Source: Certhia americana
Taxonomy: Eukaryota; Chordata; Aves; Passeriformes; Certhiidae
Length of the DNA stretch: 64,000 nucleotides
Direction: 5' to 3'
Assembly (NCBI GenBank): GCA_018697195.1
Contig: CM031878.1
Coordinates: 33,435,374-33,499,373 of the forward strand
The notes under the pieces are model-generated. The model did not search any database, was not told where the DNA came from, and saw nothing but the letters and a program-made list of their open reading frames with translations. Positions within the stretch are counted from its first letter, which is position 1, and every line of letters begins with the position of its first letter. A program made the translations under genes and the position numbers. Below are positions 59,486 to 64,000 of this stretch, piece after piece.

Positions 59486-62400
59486 TCCTCTTAAGACATT
59501 TGCAATCTAACAGGACATTCAAAATTTTTCAGGATAGTGAAGTATGCATTATATTCTGGAAAAAAACAGTCAAAAATTCCCAGAAATTGTGCATGCATGC
59601 CAAGACATCACAATGCAAGCTTATGGCTTAAATGTTGATTCTTGGTGCAAATAAATGCATTTATTACCTTCTGCCTAACAGACAGTGCAAGAGGTCCATT
59701 GACCGCGGGAATCCAGAGAAAAATTAAATGGGGAAAGCAAAATCTCTCCATAAAAGTCTACCCTTATAAAGTGCAATGGCTAAATTCAACAGCCAGATTT
59801 AGCAGGACAGAGAAGGCTTGAAATAACAGCATGAAATTGTGATACTACATATGTGTAAATTGAGACCATCTTTAAATTTTCCCATGCTGAATGGATGGTC
59901 CTTCTGCATTAACTAAAGAAAAAATATCAGTGAGTCAAAATCAGAAACTAGTCAAGAAAGGACCTTTTAAGAAAACAGAAGGAGTGAATAAAGAAAACTA
60001 TTGGGCAGGGAAAGAATGCTATGAGGAAGGGAGTATCTTCCCTTCATGATTTCCCTTCATGTTTAGGTTTTACCTCCTACCTACCAAACAAGCAAGAGAC
60101 TAACAGAAGAAACCACACCAGAAATTTCACGATCAGAACCACTTCAGTACTTGAACCGAACCATTTTTGGAGTGGAAATTACATAAGAATTGGTTCAAGT
60201 ACACAAAGCTACTCTTGTTATAGTTCTTGAAACAGCATTTGCTAGAATGGCTGCTTATTTTTAGAAAAGGAAAGACAGAGATGTGTAGCTCTTAAATAAT
60301 TAAGGCTGCACACCAAGCAGAACTTATACTTGCATAACAGTTTAGAACCAGTGATTTGATGGGAACAAACAACACTCCATTTTGAAAGTGCTACTTTGAC
60401 TAGTAAAAAGATTTGGCTTTGTGTCATAAGAAGAGTCACATTTTTCTTTACTTGAAAGGTTTCTATTCATGAATGATTAATGCCCAACAAAAGCTGTAAT
60501 TATGTAACTTTGATCAAACCAATACACATACAAATAGTTTCTGCTTCATTGCTGGATGCTCATCTTGTTCACTGCCACAGCAAGCTACTATGTCTGAAAG
60601 AACAGCAGATAGTACAGTACAACAGAGGACATGCCATTCCAAATAAACTGTGGCAAAACCCACCAAACTTCAAAAATACACCAGCCCAAGTAACCAGGCA
60701 ATGTGATTTCAAAAAGAAACCTCTGGATCATCTTTCAAGCCCATAAAAATACCTATAGTGGTTTTTTTCAAATTCAAAAGACCTACAGACTTGTAGTCTC
60801 CAAAAGGCAGAATGTAAGGCTTCCTACTTCAATGACACAGACCTTTCCTACAAGGTTACCTTCTTGTTCATTTCTACTTGTATTCAAGAGTGTCGTTAGT
60901 AACCACCCATCATTTCTGCAGCAATCACAGAAGTTAGTTTAGCAGAAAAGTAATGTTATGAAATCATTCAGAATACTTTAACAACTGCTTTGAAACAAAC
61001 TGAGAGTTGCTACTGTATACTGAAGACAACTGCTGGCCCCAGGTCTGTTCTTTGTTAATCACCACTAACACCAATGGCTGGTAACCCAGGATGACCTTAG
61101 CAACTGACAGTGTATTTTTTTTCACAATCCATGAAATAAAAACAGAACAAGCTTTGAAATTTGTCTTTAAAAACATCACTTGTCTTATTTTTTAAATATT
61201 GTTATTTTTAATATTAAGATCATCACTACATCCAAGGAAAAGATTAAGAATCTGCTTCTTAAGCCTTAGAGGAAATGTTCTTGAAACATCCATTTTATTA
61301 ATACAAAAATGTTATTTATTTGAAACTGCAAACACAACTGGAAAAATGGAAGTCTCTTGTGAATTTTTCCTTACTTGGGCACCTCTTTTAATGCCCATGA
61401 AGGCAGTAAAATCTAGTTTCAAACCTAAGCCCTTTGTATTTCAATTTGTCTTGAATACTCTCCTGATGCAAAGCAAACAATAAAATTCAGTAGCCTTGTG
61501 TGCCATGGGATTTTTTCAGTCTCAAAGATTGAATAAATTTTTCTTCCTATTAGCTTCATGAAGAAGTTCAGAAAATGGCCCTGAGATCATTTATTAGCTG
61601 CAACTGTAAAGCTGACAGTGCACAGTGACAGTACAGTGACTCCCAGATCATTTGACATGTTATCAACCTTCTGAAGCTCAAGAAATTGTAAGGAATGAGA
61701 ATAACTGGCAGGATAAACACATTGATGAATTTTAGGTTATGAAAGTGATTGAATCTGTAGCAAATGGTGTACACTATGACGGCTGTCTTTGTTACATAAA
61801 GGGACACAAAGTAAAACTTCTCTCATCCTCTTTTTGTTGTTCAGCAATATTACTGTCTACTCCACAGGTGTTTTAGTGCTTTTATCCCGGCATGAAAAAC
61901 TGAAACTGTCCTCATTATGATGAAACATGCCTTTGCCTTTTAATGTAAAAAAGTAACTATATATATTTTCTGTATTTGTCATATAGCTTTGCTAAAAGAG
62001 CTTGTAGATACAAAAAATTATATGCAGACTCATAAAGCATAACAACAGCATATAATATACAACACAGGCATATGGAGTATTTGCATCACTGATAAATATT
62101 CTAGCACTTGATGCACGTGCTCTTAAATTACTTTCTCTGCAGACTGGTCTTCCACTTGCTCTACATTACTCTAAGCTGAAATCCTTTTTCAGAGTGGCAA
62201 AATAAATGAGAATTTAAATCCTCTCAAATCAGGTCTTAAGTTTGCACATGATCTCACAAATACTAAGCAGGATTTAGACGTTGTTTTTCCTACAAATAAT
62301 CACTTCCAGGTAGCCTTCTAAAACTTAAATTTGTTATTTTCATAAAATAGAGATGTTAATCAGACATATGTAATGCATATAAAGGCAGTTCACACCCAGA

Positions 62401-64000
62401 CAACAAAACCCCCCAAAACCCAACCAAACAACTAACTGAAACTAACAATTATACAACAATTGTACAAATTAGGCAAGGCTACTGAAAGGATTGAAAAAGT
62501 CTATCCTTTAAAGCAAATTAAAAAAGAATTCAAGGATGGCAAAAATATGGATACTGTAATTTCAGAAATTATATTATAAATTGGCCAATAATTATTTCTG
62601 CTAGAATGTGAAGGTTGTAAATGACTGGAAAATCTGACAAACCACTAATGTGACAGTAAATGCACAGACTACATTGTACACAAAGATTTTAGATATGGTA
62701 AATGGATTCATTCTTTTAAACAAATGTCCTTATAAATTCTTGGTAATTGTATGGGACTATTAATGGCATAAATCATTAAGCAAACCACGAGCAGATTGGA
62801 GCTGAGCAGGAAGACACAGGCTTCATCTAATCTAATAGAAGGTCCTCTCTACTGTCATTCACAGTTATTTTTCTGTTCATCTTTCAGCTCTCAATTGCTC
62901 TTTGCAAATCTACATGCATTTCCTACAATGTGCTCATGAAATGTAACTCTGACATTCTAGGCTTCTTCAAAAGTAGACATCCTAGAGAAACCCTTTAGGA
63001 CTTCATGAATGTGAACTTTGTCCTTGTTTTTGTGTTCTCCCCTTTTATAACATTTTATTGCAACTGAAGTTTGACCTGTGAAAGGTCATCACCATCTATA
63101 GCAGAGATGGTGATTTCTCCATAAGACAGCTGGTTTATTGCAGGTGCCATAAAGTGATGAAGAGAAATAACTCTGCCTTGGAAATTCTACCTCATTATCA
63201 CTGTGAAAGGCAAAATGATGATTGCTTTCTTTCGCCTTCTCTACTACTTTTATTCTTACAGGTTTTAAAATCTGCCAAATGAAATTGCACAGACACCTAT
63301 TTACCACAGTTCTTTGTAAGAGATGCGGAGAAACAGACATCTGAATAGAAGCCTTCACTGGTTAACACTGCTTTGCAACCATGCATCCCACAAAGTAGTT
63401 GCCACTGATTCATTTCTCTCTGCTACTGTATGTGGAGAAATCTGCTTTCATCTCCCTCACTATCCCACCCTTCTCGTCTGTGGCACAATGAACTGGACTG
63501 GGGTAGAACAGCTACCTTCAAGCAAAAGTCTCAGTGAAATAAATAAACTCTTAAAAAAAGGAAGAAACATATTAATTGGTCTGACTTGATCAAAATTGTT
63601 GAAGCCACATGGCTTATGCCAGATCTGAATTTTCTACTACAAGCAGGCATTTGTTCTTCAGTTTTACTAGTTACCGTAAGTACCAGGAATCCACCCGCAC
63701 TATCACTTCCAGGCAAACGCAGTATCTTTTCCGGACTTCTGAGAAGATATGACCTGCCATAAATTGTAATTGCAAACTCTTAAGCCAAACAATCTGAAGA
63801 GAATTCTTGTTGAAAAACAATGCATCTTCTCCAAGCAATATTTTTAAAGAGCACCCTTAGATTATTTGGAAATTTCAATTAGATTCAAGACGTATGTGTG
63901 GTTACTGCCTAGTCCATTGCTCCTGCACTAGATCTGTCTTGTCTTTGAGAGCCTGCTGTGATTACAGTCTCATTGAAATAACACTTCTTGAAACCGTTTC
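59486..64000. other. Gene-free stretch, 5' intron or upstream of PIP5K1B
   Basis: I looked for the PIP5K1B start-codon exon on the minus strand (an exon ending in a Lys-rich sequence in phase 0 before a donor) and did not find it. No repeats of note occur apart from an A/C-rich run at 62,400-62,440. Confidence 0.5.

Noticed and set aside
1..64000. CRISPR arrays, rRNA or functional tRNA genes, telomeric or centromeric satellites
   Set aside because: None were seen. The only tRNA-like stretch lacks a convincing anticodon stem and box B.

Overview
The window looks like ordinary vertebrate nuclear DNA, most probably from a bird. The genes are split by long AT-rich introns with GT/AG junctions, there is one CpG island, and at least nine pieces of CR1-type LINE are present. 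Several of these keep recognisable CR1 endonuclease or reverse transcriptase residues or the (TTCTATGA)-like 3' tail. Three or four solo LTRs of endogenous retroviruses are also visible. The main gene is Z-linked in chicken, so a Z chromosome origin is likely, but this rests on synteny and not on a sex-specific signal. There are no bacterial genes, CRISPR arrays or operons.

The only gene I can identify securely is PIP5K1B (phosphatidylinositol-4-phosphate 5-kinase type-1 beta). It is on the minus strand, with eleven coding exons between 56,907 and 18,966. All junctions are canonical and all phases agree. The exons sum to 1,551 nt, or 517 codons. With the 23-residue N-terminus I recall for the mammalian protein, this gives 540 residues, the human length. 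The start-codon exon lies to the right of 64,000 or was not recognised. The last coding residue sits exactly at a GTAAGT donor, so the stop codon must be in a further exon to the left that I could not locate.

Region by region: 1-1,940 has no recognisable gene. 1,950-3,020 is a CpG island. By mammalian synteny (PIP5K1B followed by FXN, same orientation) it may be the FXN promoter, and a short minus-strand ORF starting Met-Trp followed by many arginines is compatible but unproven. 3,000-18,965 is AT-rich DNA with CR1 pieces, two LTR candidates, an A-rich microsatellite, and an unexplained coding-like minus-strand ORF (9,130-9,306) upstream of an A-tract. 18,966-56,907 is the body of PIP5K1B, with introns carrying CR1 pieces, an LTR candidate, tandem duplications and inverted repeats. 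56,908-64,000 is upstream or 5' intron sequence. It is dominated by a long antisense CR1 element interrupted by a 570-bp solo LTR with a 4-bp target duplication.

I found no evidence for a previously undescribed system. The items most worth checking are the 9.1-kb ORF, the palindrome cluster near 34.4 kb, the tRNA-like sequence at 56.24 kb and the identity of the CpG-island gene.
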